Below, in pieces: positions 1 through 8,683 of a stretch of 64,000 bases of DNA (positions within the stretch are counted from its first letter, which is position 1; each line of letters opens with the position of its first letter). The DNA is from Rubrivivax sp. (lineage in GTDB: Bacteria; Pseudomonadota; Gammaproteobacteria; Burkholderiales; Burkholderiaceae_C). The notes under the pieces are model-generated. The model ran no database searches. It was given only the letters and a program-made list of their open reading frames with translations, and was not told the DNA's origin. The position numbers and the translations under genes were made by a program. The stretch lies in the NCBI GenBank assembly GCA_019635285.1, contig JAHBZS010000005.1:94300-158299 (forward strand), written 5' to 3'.

Positions 1-222
1 CACGCCAGCCGCTACCTGAGCCGCACCCTGAGCGCCGAGCGCTACACCGCGCCGGCCATCGTCGACACGATGATGGCCGAGGGCCGCAACGGGCTGAAGA
101 GCGGGCAGGGCTTCTACGACTACCAAGGCATCGACGTCGCCGCCTATCGTCTGGACGTGCTGCGGCGCACGCTGGGCATGCTCAAGCATGCCGGCCTGTT
201 CAGACCCCCCGTCACCGACTGA
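1..222 (+). CDS. 3-hydroxyacyl-CoA dehydrogenase, C-terminal fragment cut by window edge
   Basis: Only the last 73 codons are present, in frame from base 1 to a TGA at 220-222. The peptide contains GLKSGQGFYDY, which matches the glycine-rich GxKSGxGFYxY end of the 3-hydroxyacyl-CoA dehydrogenase C-terminal domain. Such enzymes oxidise 3-hydroxyacyl-CoA with NAD+ in beta-oxidation and related pathways. The TRAP transporter gene follows 16 bases later, so the two may be cotranscribed. The N-terminal Rossmann domain lies outside the window, so the substrate class cannot be judged. Confidence 0.7.
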   Translation, partial: HASRYLSRTLSAERYTAPAIVDTMMAEGRNGLKSGQGFYDYQGIDVAAYRLDVLRRTLGMLKHAGLFRPPVTD

Positions 223-238
223 CCCCACGGAGAAGATC

Positions 239-1210
239 ATGCAAAGACGCAACCTGATCGCCCATGCCTGCGGCCTGGCGCTGCTTGGCGCCGGCAGCGC
301 GGCGCTCGCCCAGGAGGTGACGCTGAAGGCCGTGAACGCCTTCCAGGAAGGCACCTACTTCGCGCGCGGCTTCGAGAAGTTCGTCAAGAAGGTCAACGAC
401 GAAGGCAAGGGGCTGGTGCAGATCAACTACATCGGCGGGCCCAAGGCCATCCCCACCTTCGAGCAGCCGAACGCGCTGCGCGCCGGCGTGGTCGACATGG
501 CCAACACCACCTCGTCCTTCACCGCCGGGCTGGTGCCCGACGGCCTGGCGCTGAACTACACCCACTTGACGCAGGCCGAGATGCGCAAGAACGGCATCTT
601 CGATCAGATCAACGCCAGCTATGCCGACAAGGGCCTGTACTACTACGCGCGCACCGGCGAGGGCGTGCAGTACTACATCTACAGCAACAAGAAGATCGAC
701 AAGGCCGACTTGACCGGCCTGAAGCTGCGCGTGGCGCCGATCTACCGCGACTTCCTGCAGAAGCAGAACGCCACCGTGGTGCAGATGGCGCCGGGCGAGG
801 TCTACACCGCGCTGGAACGCGGCGTGGTCGACGGCTATGCCTGGCCGATGATCGGCATCTTCGACCTGGGCTGGCAGGAGAAGACCAAGTACCGCCTCGA
901 ACCCGGCTTCTACGCCATCGAGCTGGGCGTGGTCTTCAATCTCAACAGCTGGAACAAGCTCAACGCGCAGCAGAAGGCCTTCCTGCAGAAGCAGGCCGAG
1001 TGGCTGGAGGCGCAGAACGTCGAGATGGGCAAGGTCGACGGCCCGGCCGACGCCAAGAAGCAGGCCGACGCCGGCATCCAGGTGCTGAAGCTCGACGACG
1101 CGCAGTCCAAGATCCTGCTCAAGGCGGCCTACGACGGCGGCTGGGAGCAGATCATCAAGGCCAGCCCGACCAAGGGCCCGCAGTTGCGCGCGCTGATGGA
1201 ACCCAAGTAG
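239..1210 (+). CDS. dctP: TRAP transporter substrate-binding protein (DctP family)
   Basis: This is a periplasmic solute receptor of a tripartite ATP-independent transporter. I chose the ATG at 239 because it gives a normal signal peptide: a basic start (MQRRN), a hydrophobic core and an ALA-Q cleavage site near residue 19. An upstream in-frame ATG at 188 would overlap the preceding gene and spoil the signal. The mature protein of about 300 residues has the usual DctP features, including the GLKLRVAP segment and the ALERGVVDGYAWP region that contacts the ligand. It is followed by the small and large permease genes in tight succession. The ligand is probably an organic acid but cannot be read from sequence. 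Confidence 0.92.
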   Translation: MQRRNLIAHACGLALLGAGSAALAQEVTLKAVNAFQEGTYFARGFEKFVKKVNDEGKGLVQINYIGGPKAIPTFEQPNALRAGVVDMANTTSSFTAGLVPDGLALNYTHLTQAEMRKNGIFDQINASYADKGLYYYARTGEGVQYYIYSNKKIDKADLTGLKLRVAPIYRDFLQKQNATVVQMAPGEVYTALERGVVDGYAWPMIGIFDLGWQEKTKYRLEPGFYAIELGVVFNLNSWNKLNAQQKAFLQKQAEWLEAQNVEMGKVDGPADAKKQADAGIQVLKLDDAQSKILLKAAYDGGWEQIIKASPTKGPQLRALMEPK

Positions 1211-1214
1211 CCCG

Positions 1215-1703
1215 ATGCGCAGCACCGCCTGGGGCCGGCTGATGCAGGCCTGCGGCGTGGCCGCCGCGCTGACCATCGGCGTCATGGTCGTGTTCGTCGG
1301 CTACGACGTGCTGGCCCGCAACACCGGCCTGCCCGCCATGGCCTGGGTGGCCGAGCTGAGCGAGTACGGGCTGGCGCTGGCCACGCTGCTGGCTGCGCCC
1401 TGGCTGCTGTGGACCGAGCAGCACGTGCGGCTGGACCTGCTGCAGATGAGCCTGTCGGCACGCGCCTGGGCGCGGCTGTACCGCGCCGCGGCGCTGCTGT
1501 GCCTGCTGATCAGCGCCACGCTGGCCTGGGTGACGCTGGCGGTGATCGCCGACCTGCGCCAGTCCGGCGCGCTGATCATGAAGAGCTTTACCTTCCCCGA
1601 GTGGTGGGTGTACGTGCCGGCGCCGCTGTGCTTCGGCCTGATGATGCTGGAATCCGCCCGGCAGCTGCGCGCCGGGCCGCGGCCCAAGGACGGCACGCCA
1701 TGA
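1215..1703 (+). CDS. dctQ: TRAP transporter small permease (DctQ family)
   Basis: A 162-residue protein with four predicted membrane helices, which is the standard size and topology of the small TRAP subunit. It starts 4 bases after the binding-protein stop, and its stop overlaps the large-permease start as ATGA at 1700-1703, which indicates translational coupling. DctQ stabilises the large permease in the inner membrane. The aromatic segment FTFPEWWVYVPAP before the last helix is typical of the family. Confidence 0.92.
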   Translation: MRSTAWGRLMQACGVAAALTIGVMVVFVGYDVLARNTGLPAMAWVAELSEYGLALATLLAAPWLLWTEQHVRLDLLQMSLSARAWARLYRAAALLCLLISATLAWVTLAVIADLRQSGALIMKSFTFPEWWVYVPAPLCFGLMMLESARQLRAGPRPKDGTP

Positions 1704-3019
1704 TCTGGTGGCAGACGCTGCTGCTGCTGTTCAGCGCACTCACCGCGCTGCTGATGCTGGGCCTGCCGGTGGGCTTCGCCTTCCTGGGCGTCAACCTGGT
1801 GGGGGCGCTGTTCTACCTGGGCGGCGAGCCGGGGCTGATGCAGGTAGTGCGCAACGGCGTCGCCTCGGTCACCAGCTTCTCGCTGACGCCGATCCCCTTC
1901 TTCGTGCTGATGGGCGAGGTGCTGTTCCACACCGGCGTGGCGATGAAGGCCATCGACGCCTTCGACCCGCTGATCTCGCGCGTGCCCGGCCGGCTGTCGG
2001 TGATCGCCATCGTCGCCGGCACGGTGTTCTCGGCGATCTCCGGCTCGACCATCGCCACCACCGCGCTGCTGGGCGGGCTGCTGCTGCCGCAGATGCTCAA
2101 GCGCGGCTACGAGCCGGGCATGGCGATGGGCCCGATCATGGCCATCGGCGGCGTGGACATGCTCATCCCGCCGTCGGCCTTGACGGTGCTGCTGGGCAGC
2201 CTGGCCGGCATCTCGATCACCGGGCTGCTGGTGGCCGGCGTGCTGCCGGGCCTGCTGCTGTCGGCGCTGTTCGTCGGCTACATCGTCATGCGCTGCAGCC
2301 TCAACCCCGCGCTGGCGCCGCGCTTCGAGCAGCAAAGCGTGGTCGGCTGGGCGCGCTGGCGCGCGTTGCTGCTGTACGTGACGCCGCTGGTCGGCATCTT
2401 CGTCGTCGTCGTCGTGGCCATGTCGGCAGGCTGGGCCACGCCCACCGAATCGGCAGCCATCGGCGCGCTGGCCACGGTGGCGGTGTGCGTGGCCTACCGC
2501 TCGCTGAGCTGGCGCGCGCTGCTGGACGCGCTGCGCGGCACCGCGGCCATCTCGGGGATGATCCTGTTCATCATCATCGGGGCGACCACCTTCTCGCAGA
2601 TCCTCAGCTTCTCGGGCGGCACCAACGGGCTGGTGACGCTGGTGCGCGATTCGGGCCTGTCGGCCTTCGGCGTGCTGCTGGTGATGATGGCCATCCTGCT
2701 GGTGCTGGGCTGCTTCATCGACCAGGTGAGCACGATGCTCATCACCTTGCCGTTCTACATGCCACTGGTGCAGCACTACGGTTTCGACCCGCTGTGGTTC
2801 GGCGTGATGTACCTGATCTGCATGCAGCTGGGCCTGCTGACGCCGCCCTTCGGCATGCTGCTGTTCACCATGCGCAGCGTCGCGCCGCCGCACATCAGCA
2901 CGCGCCAGATCTACGCGGCGGTGACGCCGTACGTGGTCTTCGGCATGCTGATGCTGGCCGCCGTGATGGCCGTGCCCGGGCTGGCCACCTGGCTGCCCCA
3001 ATGGTTACTGGCAAAGTAG
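1700..3019 (+). CDS. dctM: TRAP transporter large permease (DctM family)
   Basis: A 439-residue inner-membrane permease with about 12 hydrophobic segments, which forms the Na+-coupled translocation channel. The frame is open upstream to 1409. I chose ATG 1700 because it overlaps the dctQ stop and gives the usual hydrophobic DctM beginning (MIWWQTLLL). Conserved features include the early glycine-rich GLPVGFAFLG segment and the GAISGS-like stretch seen here as FSAISGSTIATTA. The three genes form a complete PQM transporter operon. Confidence 0.93.
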   Translation: MIWWQTLLLLFSALTALLMLGLPVGFAFLGVNLVGALFYLGGEPGLMQVVRNGVASVTSFSLTPIPFFVLMGEVLFHTGVAMKAIDAFDPLISRVPGRLSVIAIVAGTVFSAISGSTIATTALLGGLLLPQMLKRGYEPGMAMGPIMAIGGVDMLIPPSALTVLLGSLAGISITGLLVAGVLPGLLLSALFVGYIVMRCSLNPALAPRFEQQSVVGWARWRALLLYVTPLVGIFVVVVVAMSAGWATPTESAAIGALATVAVCVAYRSLSWRALLDALRGTAAISGMILFIIIGATTFSQILSFSGGTNGLVTLVRDSGLSAFGVLLVMMAILLVLGCFIDQVSTMLITLPFYMPLVQHYGFDPLWFGVMYLICMQLGLLTPPFGMLLFTMRSVAPPHISTRQIYAAVTPYVVFGMLMLAAVMAVPGLATWLPQWLLAK

Positions 3020-3043
3020 CGCCTGAAACTCAGCGGAGACCCC

Positions 3044-4237
3044 ATGGCTACCAGGAAGACCCCCAGCAAAACCACCACGGCGCCGGCCAAGGCACGACCC
3101 GCCGCCCGCAAGACCACCCCCCAGACCGCCGCGAAGAGCCCGGCGAAGGCGCCCGCGAAGGCACGCGCCAAGGCCCCGGTGGCCGCCGCGCCGGCGGCCG
3201 AGGCGCCAGCGCGCAAGACGCCACGGCGCCCGCCCTCGGTGGTCAAGACCGTCGCCAAGGTCATCGAAAGCAGCCCCGTCGGGCAAGCCGGCGCCGTCGC
3301 CAACGCCGTGCTGCGCACGCGCCGCGCCGGCCAGCTGAGCCGACGCGTGCGCAACAAGATCATCGTCGTCACCGGCGCCACCTCCGGCATCGGGCAGGAC
3401 AGCGCGTTGAAGCTGGCCGCGGCCGGCGCCACCGTCATCCTGGCGGCGCGCACGCCGTCCAAGCTGGACGAAACCGTGGAGCGCATCCGCGCCGACGGCG
3501 GCAAGGCCTTCGCCTACGCCTGCGACATCTCCGACATGGCCGACTGCGACCGCTTCGTCGCCAAGGTGCTGGCCGAGCACCGCCACGTCGACATCCTGAT
3601 CAACAACGCGGGGCGCTCGATCCGCCGTTCGGTGAAGTTCTCCTTCGACCGCTTCCACGACTTCGAGCGCACCATGCAGCTCAACTACTTCGGCGCGCTG
3701 AAGCTGATCTTCGGCTTTGCGCCGGTGATGCTGGAGCGCAAGGCCGGGCACATCATCAACATCAGCTCCATCGGCGTGCTGGCCAGCCCGCCGCGCTTTT
3801 CGGCCTATGTCGCGTCGAAGGCCGCGCTGGATGCGTTCTCGTGGTGCGCGGCGCCCGAGTTCGCCGACAGCAACGTGCGCTTCACCACCATCAACATGCC
3901 GCTGGTGCGCACGCCGATGATCGCGCCGACCAAGCTGTATGACGCCTTCCCCACACTGTCGCCGGACGAAGCGGCCGAGCTGGTGATGACCGCGGTGATC
4001 GACAAGCCCAAGCGCGTGGCCACCGGCCTGGGCCTGGCCGGCGCGGTGGCGCAGGCCGTGGCGCCTGGCGTCAGCGAGTTCGTGCTGAACCAGGCCTACC
4101 GGCTGTTCCCCGACTCGGCGGCGGCGCGCGGACTGAGCGACGAAGAAGCCGCGGCCGAGATGGCCAAGGTGCCGAAGTCGCCGGTGGACATGGCGCGCAA
4201 GCTGTTCGCGCAGGTCTTCAACGGCGTGCACTGGTAG
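3044..4237 (+). CDS. Short-chain dehydrogenase with histone-H1-like N-terminal tail
   Basis: A 397-residue protein. Residues 1 to about 75 are almost only Ala, Lys, Pro, Arg and Thr, with repeated AKAPAKA-type units like histone H1 or bacterial H1-like DNA-binding tails. From about 100 it is a classical SDR with TGATSGIG at 110-117, NNAG at 187-190, a serine pair at 241-242, and catalytic Tyr255 and Lys259 in YVASK. NAD(P)-dependent oxidoreduction is therefore likely. The SDR part resembles the reductase domain of bacterial fatty acyl-CoA reductase-type proteins, but the substrate is unknown. The gene begins 24 bases after dctM. A run of seven T at 4260-4266 after a GC-rich stretch may end transcription. 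Confidence 0.85.
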   Translation: MATRKTPSKTTTAPAKARPAARKTTPQTAAKSPAKAPAKARAKAPVAAAPAAEAPARKTPRRPPSVVKTVAKVIESSPVGQAGAVANAVLRTRRAGQLSRRVRNKIIVVTGATSGIGQDSALKLAAAGATVILAARTPSKLDETVERIRADGGKAFAYACDISDMADCDRFVAKVLAEHRHVDILINNAGRSIRRSVKFSFDRFHDFERTMQLNYFGALKLIFGFAPVMLERKAGHIINISSIGVLASPPRFSAYVASKAALDAFSWCAAPEFADSNVRFTTINMPLVRTPMIAPTKLYDAFPTLSPDEAAELVMTAVIDKPKRVATGLGLAGAVAQAVAPGVSEFVLNQAYRLFPDSAAARGLSDEEAAAEMAKVPKSPVDMARKLFAQVFNGVHW

Positions 4238-4301
4238 CGCCGCGCCAAGGGCCCGCCCGTTTTTTTGGCGGCCCACCGCCGCGGTCCGCGCCCGAGCTCA
4301 C

Positions 4302-4697
4302 ATGAACGCCCAGACACGTGCCCTCATCGACGAAGCCGCCCAGGGCTCCAACCAGGGCTGCCTGCACTTCGGCCAGGTCATCGGCCTGCTGGTGCAGGCC
4401 GGCGTCGAGGCCTACAGCGTCGACTACCGCGCCCGGCGCAGCACCTACTACCTGCCGGAAGGCGCGACGCTGGACGTCGACACGCCGATGCCCGACGTGG
4501 CCATCGCGCCGGACTTCGACGCCACGGCGCTGCGCGCCGCGATCCGCGGCGCGCAGCAGGGCGTGGTGATGTACCCGCAGTTCAAGGCGCTGTCGCGGCA
4601 GGCGGGCTGCGTCGGCTACACGGTCTGGATCGCCGGGCGGCACGTCAGCTACTTCGGCCGCCAGGGCGAAACTCACGTCGAGCGCTTCCCCGACTGA
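4302..4697 (+). CDS. DUF1398 family protein
   Basis: A 131-residue soluble protein that I place in DUF1398 (the YbcV-like family) from its N-terminal region on a cysteine-containing helix, the GVEAYSVDYR segment, the YYLPEG strand, and the QQGVVMYPQFK and AGCVGYTVWIAGRHVSYFGR C-terminal core. No biochemical function is established for the family. It stands alone between the SDR gene and the convergent minus-strand operon. Confidence 0.75.
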   Translation: MNAQTRALIDEAAQGSNQGCLHFGQVIGLLVQAGVEAYSVDYRARRSTYYLPEGATLDVDTPMPDVAIAPDFDATALRAAIRGAQQGVVMYPQFKALSRQAGCVGYTVWIAGRHVSYFGRQGETHVERFPD

Positions 4698-4738
4698 GCC
4701 GCCGGCCGGGCCGGGCGTCCGCCCCCCGGCGCGCGGCG

Positions 4739-5290
4739 TCAGCCCGAATCGTCGTCGACGATCTTCAGCACCGACGCCGGCTTGAGGTTGAACTTCAGCA
4801 CGCTCACGCTCTGCACGCCCAGCGCGCTGGCCGGCAGCTGGGTGATGTGCAGGCCGTCCTGCACGTCGATGCCGCCGCGCACTTCCACCTCCACGCTGTC
4901 CACCAGCATGCCGCTGGTCTTCTGGCTCAGCACGTCGGCATTGATGCGGTCCACGTTGACCTTGAACTGGCTGACCAGGTCCTGCACGCCGATCTTCGGC
5001 GGGCTGGTCTGCAGCAGCTTCAGCTTCTCGGACAGGTCCTGCAGGCGGCCGGCCTGGCTGGCCAGTTCCTTGCGCGCCGCGTCCAGTTCGGCGCTGCGGC
5101 TGGCCAGCGCCTTCTGCGCCTCGGCGGCGCGCTGCGACAGTTCCGTGTTCACGCTGGCCAGGCGGTCGATCTCGGTGTCGCGCACCTTCACCGCAGCCAC
5201 CGCTTCGTTGAACTTGGCGCGCACCAGCTCGGGCTTCTGCAGCGTGGCGTCGTCCAGCTTCCCCGGATCGAAGGGCACGAAAGTGGCCAT
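4739..5290 (-). CDS. Coiled-coil protein, last gene of the uncharacterised six-gene operon
   Basis: A 183-residue protein I do not recognise. Residues of about 30-95 form a heptad-rich helix (alternating Leu/Ala with Glu, Arg, Gln) that should be a coiled coil. After a Pro-Pro break comes a beta-rich C-terminal domain ending in a LKFNLKPASVLKIVDD strand. That final 'short strand, K-P, strand' pattern recalls the C-termini of the three genes upstream. The start at 5290 has a good AGGAGA ribosome site 6 bases upstream. It lies 27 bases after the preceding gene, so it is very probably cotranscribed. No signal peptide or membrane helix is seen. Confidence 0.8.
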   Translation of the reverse strand: MATFVPFDPGKLDDATLQKPELVRAKFNEAVAAVKVRDTEIDRLASVNTELSQRAAEAQKALASRSAELDAARKELASQAGRLQDLSEKLKLLQTSPPKIGVQDLVSQFKVNVDRINADVLSQKTSGMLVDSVEVEVRGGIDVQDGLHITQLPASALGVQSVSVLKFNLKPASVLKIVDDDSG

Positions 5291-5317
5291 GGTCTTCTCC
5301 TGCGGGCGGCGGCTTGG

Positions 5318-5689
5318 TCAGGCGCCCGTGTGCGGCGGCACGGGCACGATGCGCAGCTTCAGCGTGCTGCTGCCTTCGGCGGAGAAGCCCAGCACGTTGC
5401 GGTACTTGGTGTTGAAGGGCGCCAGGTACATGCGCGCCGGGCCGGCCGGCTGCGTCTTCTCGAAGTGCAGCGCCATCTTCATTTCCACGCTGGCCTCGGG
5501 AATCTGGTACCAGGTGACCTGGTAGCCCAGCGCCTGCAACTCGGGGTGCTCGGCGGCCAGGCGGGCCTGGTTGTCGATGGCGGCGGCGTCCAGCGCGCGC
5601 TGCGCATCGGCCACGCTGGCGCCGATCTCGCGCACCATCGTGGCCAGCGGCGAGATCAGCACTTCGTTCATGTTCACGTCGGTGGCCAT
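5318..5689 (-). CDS. Uncharacterised operon protein, diverged paralogue
   Basis: A 123-residue protein related to the genes at 5731-6315 and 8033-8680. It shares the N-terminal helical pattern (a buried ...LxxxVxxIxxSVADAQRALD helix), a central EASVEMKMALHF strand where the paralogues have ALIEVKLSV, and an AEGSSTLKLRIVPVPP C-terminus. It is shorter because the middle region is reduced. An AGGAG ribosome site lies 6 bases before the ATG. The family function is unknown. The layout (amphipathic helix, beta core, final proline-rich strand) is loosely like DUF2589 proteins, but I cannot confirm that membership. Confidence 0.78.
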   Translation of the reverse strand: MATDVNMNEVLISPLATMVREIGASVADAQRALDAAAIDNQARLAAEHPELQALGYQVTWYQIPEASVEMKMALHFEKTQPAGPARMYLAPFNTKYRNVLGFSAEGSSTLKLRIVPVPPHTGA

Positions 5690-5730
5690 GGGGGCTCCTG
5701 TGTCGGGCTGCGGGCGCCGGATGCTCTGCG

Positions 5731-6315
5731 CTAGCGCTCGGTGCGCGTCACCACCGGCGGGTTGACCAGGGCATTCACCGTCACCACGTCGGGCGCCAGG
5801 CGCACCGGTGCGGGCACGGGTTTCATGGTCACGCGCAGCAGGCTGGAGCCTTCGGCGGTGTGCGTGTAGGTGCTGGCATTGCGGAAGTTCACCGGCGCGG
5901 CGAAGGCCATGATGCTGCGCTTGCTGAAACCGGGGCGCGTGCTGGTCTGCACCGTGCCGGCTTCCTTGAGGGTCACCGACAGCTTCACCTCGATCAGCGC
6001 TTCGGTGAACTGGTAGAAGGTGGGCAGCAGCCCGGCCTGCAGCAGCGTGGTCTTCACCGGCGTGGTCGGCTGCTGCGTCACGCTGACGCCGGCCACGGCC
6101 ACGTTCTGCCCGTTGACGACGACGTTGCTGTTGTTCGGCGCGATGACCTCCACCACCTCGGGAATCAGGTCGATGGCGTTGGCCTGGTCGGCCAGGAACT
6201 TCAGCGTGTCGATCGACGCGCGGTCCAGCGCCAGCTGGCCTTCGGCCACGGCGCCAGCCAGGTCGCGCACCATGTCGGCGATGGGGACGTCCAGCAGTTC
6301 TTGTCCGATGGCCAT
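5731..6315 (-). CDS. Uncharacterised operon protein, paralogue of 8033-8680
   Basis: A 194-residue protein. There are two in-frame ATGs, at 6321 and 6315. I chose 6315 because GAGGAG sits 7 bases before it and because the resulting N-terminus (MAIGQELLDVP) matches the paralogue's MSIGQELLDVP. Shared blocks are an N-terminal helix with EGQLALDRASIDT, the LLQAGLLPTFYQFTEALIEV block, a short STYTHTAEGSSLLR block and a MKPVPAP-containing end. No catalytic motif, signal peptide or membrane helix is visible. The pattern looks structural or binding rather than enzymatic, which is an inference. Confidence 0.8.
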   Translation of the reverse strand: MAIGQELLDVPIADMVRDLAGAVAEGQLALDRASIDTLKFLADQANAIDLIPEVVEVIAPNNSNVVVNGQNVAVAGVSVTQQPTTPVKTTLLQAGLLPTFYQFTEALIEVKLSVTLKEAGTVQTSTRPGFSKRSIMAFAAPVNFRNASTYTHTAEGSSLLRVTMKPVPAPVRLAPDVVTVNALVNPPVVTRTER

Positions 6316-6338
6316 GGCCATGCTCCTCGAGGGTTGCG

Positions 6339-8012
6339 TCAAGCAGCCGGTGGTCCGTCGCCGGTCGGCGGCTGCAGGCTGTGGAACAGCGCGCGCTGCC
6401 AGGCCAGCTGCCAGCGGTCGGGAAGTAGGCGCGCGCTGCGCGTCCGTTCGGGTCCGGGCGACATGGCGGCTGCGTCGCACCGCGCCAGCCAGCCGATGCC
6501 GCCCTGCTGGCACAGGCGCATCAGGCGGTCGTCGGCCAGCGGATGCCGCGGGTTGGGCTGCCAGCCGTCCAGCAGCAGCGGCGCGCGCAGGCCCCCGGCC
6601 AGGCCCGGCGCACGCGGGGCCTGCGGGCGCACGGCGTCCCACAGCAGGCCGACGCGTGGGTCCGGCAGCGAGGCGCAGGCGCTGCGCGCCGACTCCAGCG
6701 GCAGCCACACGCAGGCCGCCGGGTGCCATGCGCGCAACGCCAGCAGGGCCCGCAGCAGCTTGTCGGCCAGGCGTTCGCGCCCCAGCAACGCGAACATCAC
6801 CGCGCTGTGCCCGGCATAGCGGCGCGCCAGCTTCAGATGGTGACCGTGCAGCCACAGGCGGGCGTCGACGCGCAGCAAGCTGTAGGCGCCGGCCTCGGCC
6901 AGCGCGGCGATGGTCTCGTCCAGCCGCGCCAGGGCCGCGGGCGTGAGTTGCGCCACGACGCGCAGCGGCAGCGACACGCAGCGCTGGCCGGCGGGCACGC
7001 CGGCCATCAGCGCCTGAAGGTCGCACGGCGCGCCGTCGCCTTCACTGCGCAGGCCGATCAGACGCAGCGGCTGGCCGCGGCTGTCGACCAGCGCGCCGGC
7101 GCGGATGGACAACCAAGGCAAGGTCGACGCCGACACCGCCGACGCGCGCGTCCGGGCCGCACCCAGCGCGCGGGTCGCGGCCGGCTTCGCCACCTGGCGC
7201 GCAGGCGGCAGGGCGCCTGCACAACCATCTGCGCCCGCGCCACCGCCTGCGCGCGGGCCGGCCCGGGCGGCGGGGCGGGCGCTGTGTAGGCCGCGTGCCC
7301 GCGCCATGGCTGGGTGGCGCGGCAGGGTGCCGGGCCGTTCGGATGGCGCACCGTGCCTCCTCTTGCTCGACAGGCGCACGCGTCGGGGACGACCGGTCGC
7401 GTGGCGGGGGCGTCGGGCGCACGGTGGACGGGCGCGCGGCGGGCAGGCGGTCGATGATGGGCTTCGCTCGCTCAGGGCGACCGCGCGGCGCCGGCGCGGT
7501 AGGCCGCCCGGGTCGGTCGGCGCGTCCGGCAACATCAACGTGCGGCGCGGTCGGCAGATCTGCTGGCGTCTGGGCTGCTCCGGCCGCAAGGGCTGGGCGG
7601 GAGCCGCCGGCTGCCGCTGCGCGGCGCGCGGTCGGCGCGCGAGCGCCGTGACCGTGCGGGCAGCGCAGGCCGGTGACGCGTGGCGCGGTCGCGCGCCGTG
7701 GTTGCCGGCGGATCGGTGGCGGCACACCGGGCCTGGGCCGGCGGGGTCGCCGGCCGGTGCAGGGCCCTGCCGCGGCATGGCGGTACGTGCGGCCGGCGCC
7801 AGTGGTTTGCGCGACGCGCGTTCCGGCAGCGGCCGCGGCGGCGGCGCGCGCCCCCGCTCCATCGCGGAGCGTTCGCGCGGGCCACCCGCCTTGCGCGTCT
7901 CGTCGTTTGCCGCCTCACGCCCTTGCGCCAGCTCGCGCTGGCGCTGCAGCTGCCGCGCGCGTGCACGCTGCTGCCGCGCCTGCGCGCTGCGTGCCGATCG
8001 AGGCTTGGCCAT
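6339..8012 (-). CDS. Arg/Pro/Ala-rich protein with glycoside-hydrolase-like C-terminal domain
   Basis: The frame is open from 8012 to 6339, giving 557 residues. The first 250-300 are low-complexity Arg/Ala/Pro/Gln sequence, probably disordered. The C-terminal 230 or so start with ALVDSRGQPLRLIGLRSEG, which resembles the opening strand of GH5-type TIM-barrel glycosidases. They continue with barrel-like repeats, but I could not place the two catalytic glutamates. The ATG at 8012 lies 20 bases after the upstream gene's stop, fitting the operon. A shorter form from ATG 7307 (322 residues) is equally possible because neither start has a strong ribosome site. The enzyme may be inactive or a carbohydrate-binding relative. 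Confidence 0.5.
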   Translation of the reverse strand: MAKPRSARSAQARQQRARARQLQRQRELAQGREAANDETRKAGGPRERSAMERGRAPPPRPLPERASRKPLAPAARTAMPRQGPAPAGDPAGPGPVCRHRSAGNHGARPRHASPACAARTVTALARRPRAAQRQPAAPAQPLRPEQPRRQQICRPRRTLMLPDAPTDPGGLPRRRRAVALSERSPSSTACPPRARPPCARRPRHATGRPRRVRLSSKRRHGAPSERPGTLPRHPAMARARGLHSARPAARAGPRAGGGAGADGCAGALPPARQVAKPAATRALGAARTRASAVSASTLPWLSIRAGALVDSRGQPLRLIGLRSEGDGAPCDLQALMAGVPAGQRCVSLPLRVVAQLTPAALARLDETIAALAEAGAYSLLRVDARLWLHGHHLKLARRYAGHSAVMFALLGRERLADKLLRALLALRAWHPAACVWLPLESARSACASLPDPRVGLLWDAVRPQAPRAPGLAGGLRAPLLLDGWQPNPRHPLADDRLMRLCQQGGIGWLARCDAAAMSPGPERTRSARLLPDRWQLAWQRALFHSLQPPTGDGPPAA

Positions 8013-8032
8013 GACGGCCGCCGCTCGCCGCG

Positions 8033-8680
8033 TCAGGCGCCGAAGCTCACCTTGGGTGGCGTCAGGGTCGCGTCCACGGTGATGATGCGCGGGATGATGC
8101 GCGGCGGTGGCGGCACCGGCTTCAAGGTGGTGCGCAACAGGCTGGAGCCTTCGGCCGAGTAGTCGTAGGTCGAACTGCTCTTGTAGTTGACGTGCGAGGC
8201 GAAGGTCGTGCTCACCGAGGTCGACCCGCCAAAGCCGAACAGGCCGCCGTGCGCTTCGGCCTCGGTGCTGATCTCGAACTCGGCGCCGGCCTCGAACTCG
8301 CTCGACGACGAACTGCGGTGGCTGATGGAGATGCGCACCTCGATCAGCGACTCGGTGAACTGGTAGAAGGTGGGCAGCAGGCCGGCCTGCATCAGCGTCA
8401 TGTCCACCGCCTTGGCGGTTTCGGTGCGCACCGCGATGGTCTCCACGTCGCCGGTGTCGGCGCCGGGCAGCGCGACGCCGGCCTCCAGCGTGTCGGAGAT
8501 CTTCTTCTTCTCGACGATCTCGTAAATGTCCGGAATGACCTTGACCTTGGCCTTGGCCAACGCGCGCGCGGTGTCCAGCGACGCCTTGTCCAGCTTGCGC
8601 TGGCCCTGGGCGATGGCGTTGGCCATCTTGTAGATCATGTCCGGGAAGGGGACGTCCAGCAGTTCCTGACCGATGCTCAT
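8033..8680 (-). CDS. Uncharacterised operon protein, longest paralogue
   Basis: A 215-residue protein, the clearest member of the paralogous set. It has an N-terminal MSIGQELLDVPFPDM block, a Gln/Lys-rich helix, the LMQAGLLPTFYQFTESLIEV block, a serine-rich insertion (a run of Ser after HR, then a Gly/Phe-rich FGFGG segment), and an AEGSSLLRTTLKPVPPPP end. It starts 3 bases after the preceding gene's stop with an AGGTG ribosome site. No known enzyme motif is visible. Confidence 0.82.
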   Translation of the reverse strand: MSIGQELLDVPFPDMIYKMANAIAQGQRKLDKASLDTARALAKAKVKVIPDIYEIVEKKKISDTLEAGVALPGADTGDVETIAVRTETAKAVDMTLMQAGLLPTFYQFTESLIEVRISISHRSSSSSEFEAGAEFEISTEAEAHGGLFGFGGSTSVSTTFASHVNYKSSSTYDYSAEGSSLLRTTLKPVPPPPRIIPRIITVDATLTPPKVSFGA

Positions 8681-8683
8681 GGT

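Noticed and set aside
7308-8010. Separate genes in other frames of the GC-rich stretch between the operon paralogues
   Set aside because: All frames are open by composition alone. Only the minus-strand frame joins a domain-containing protein and fits the operon spacing.
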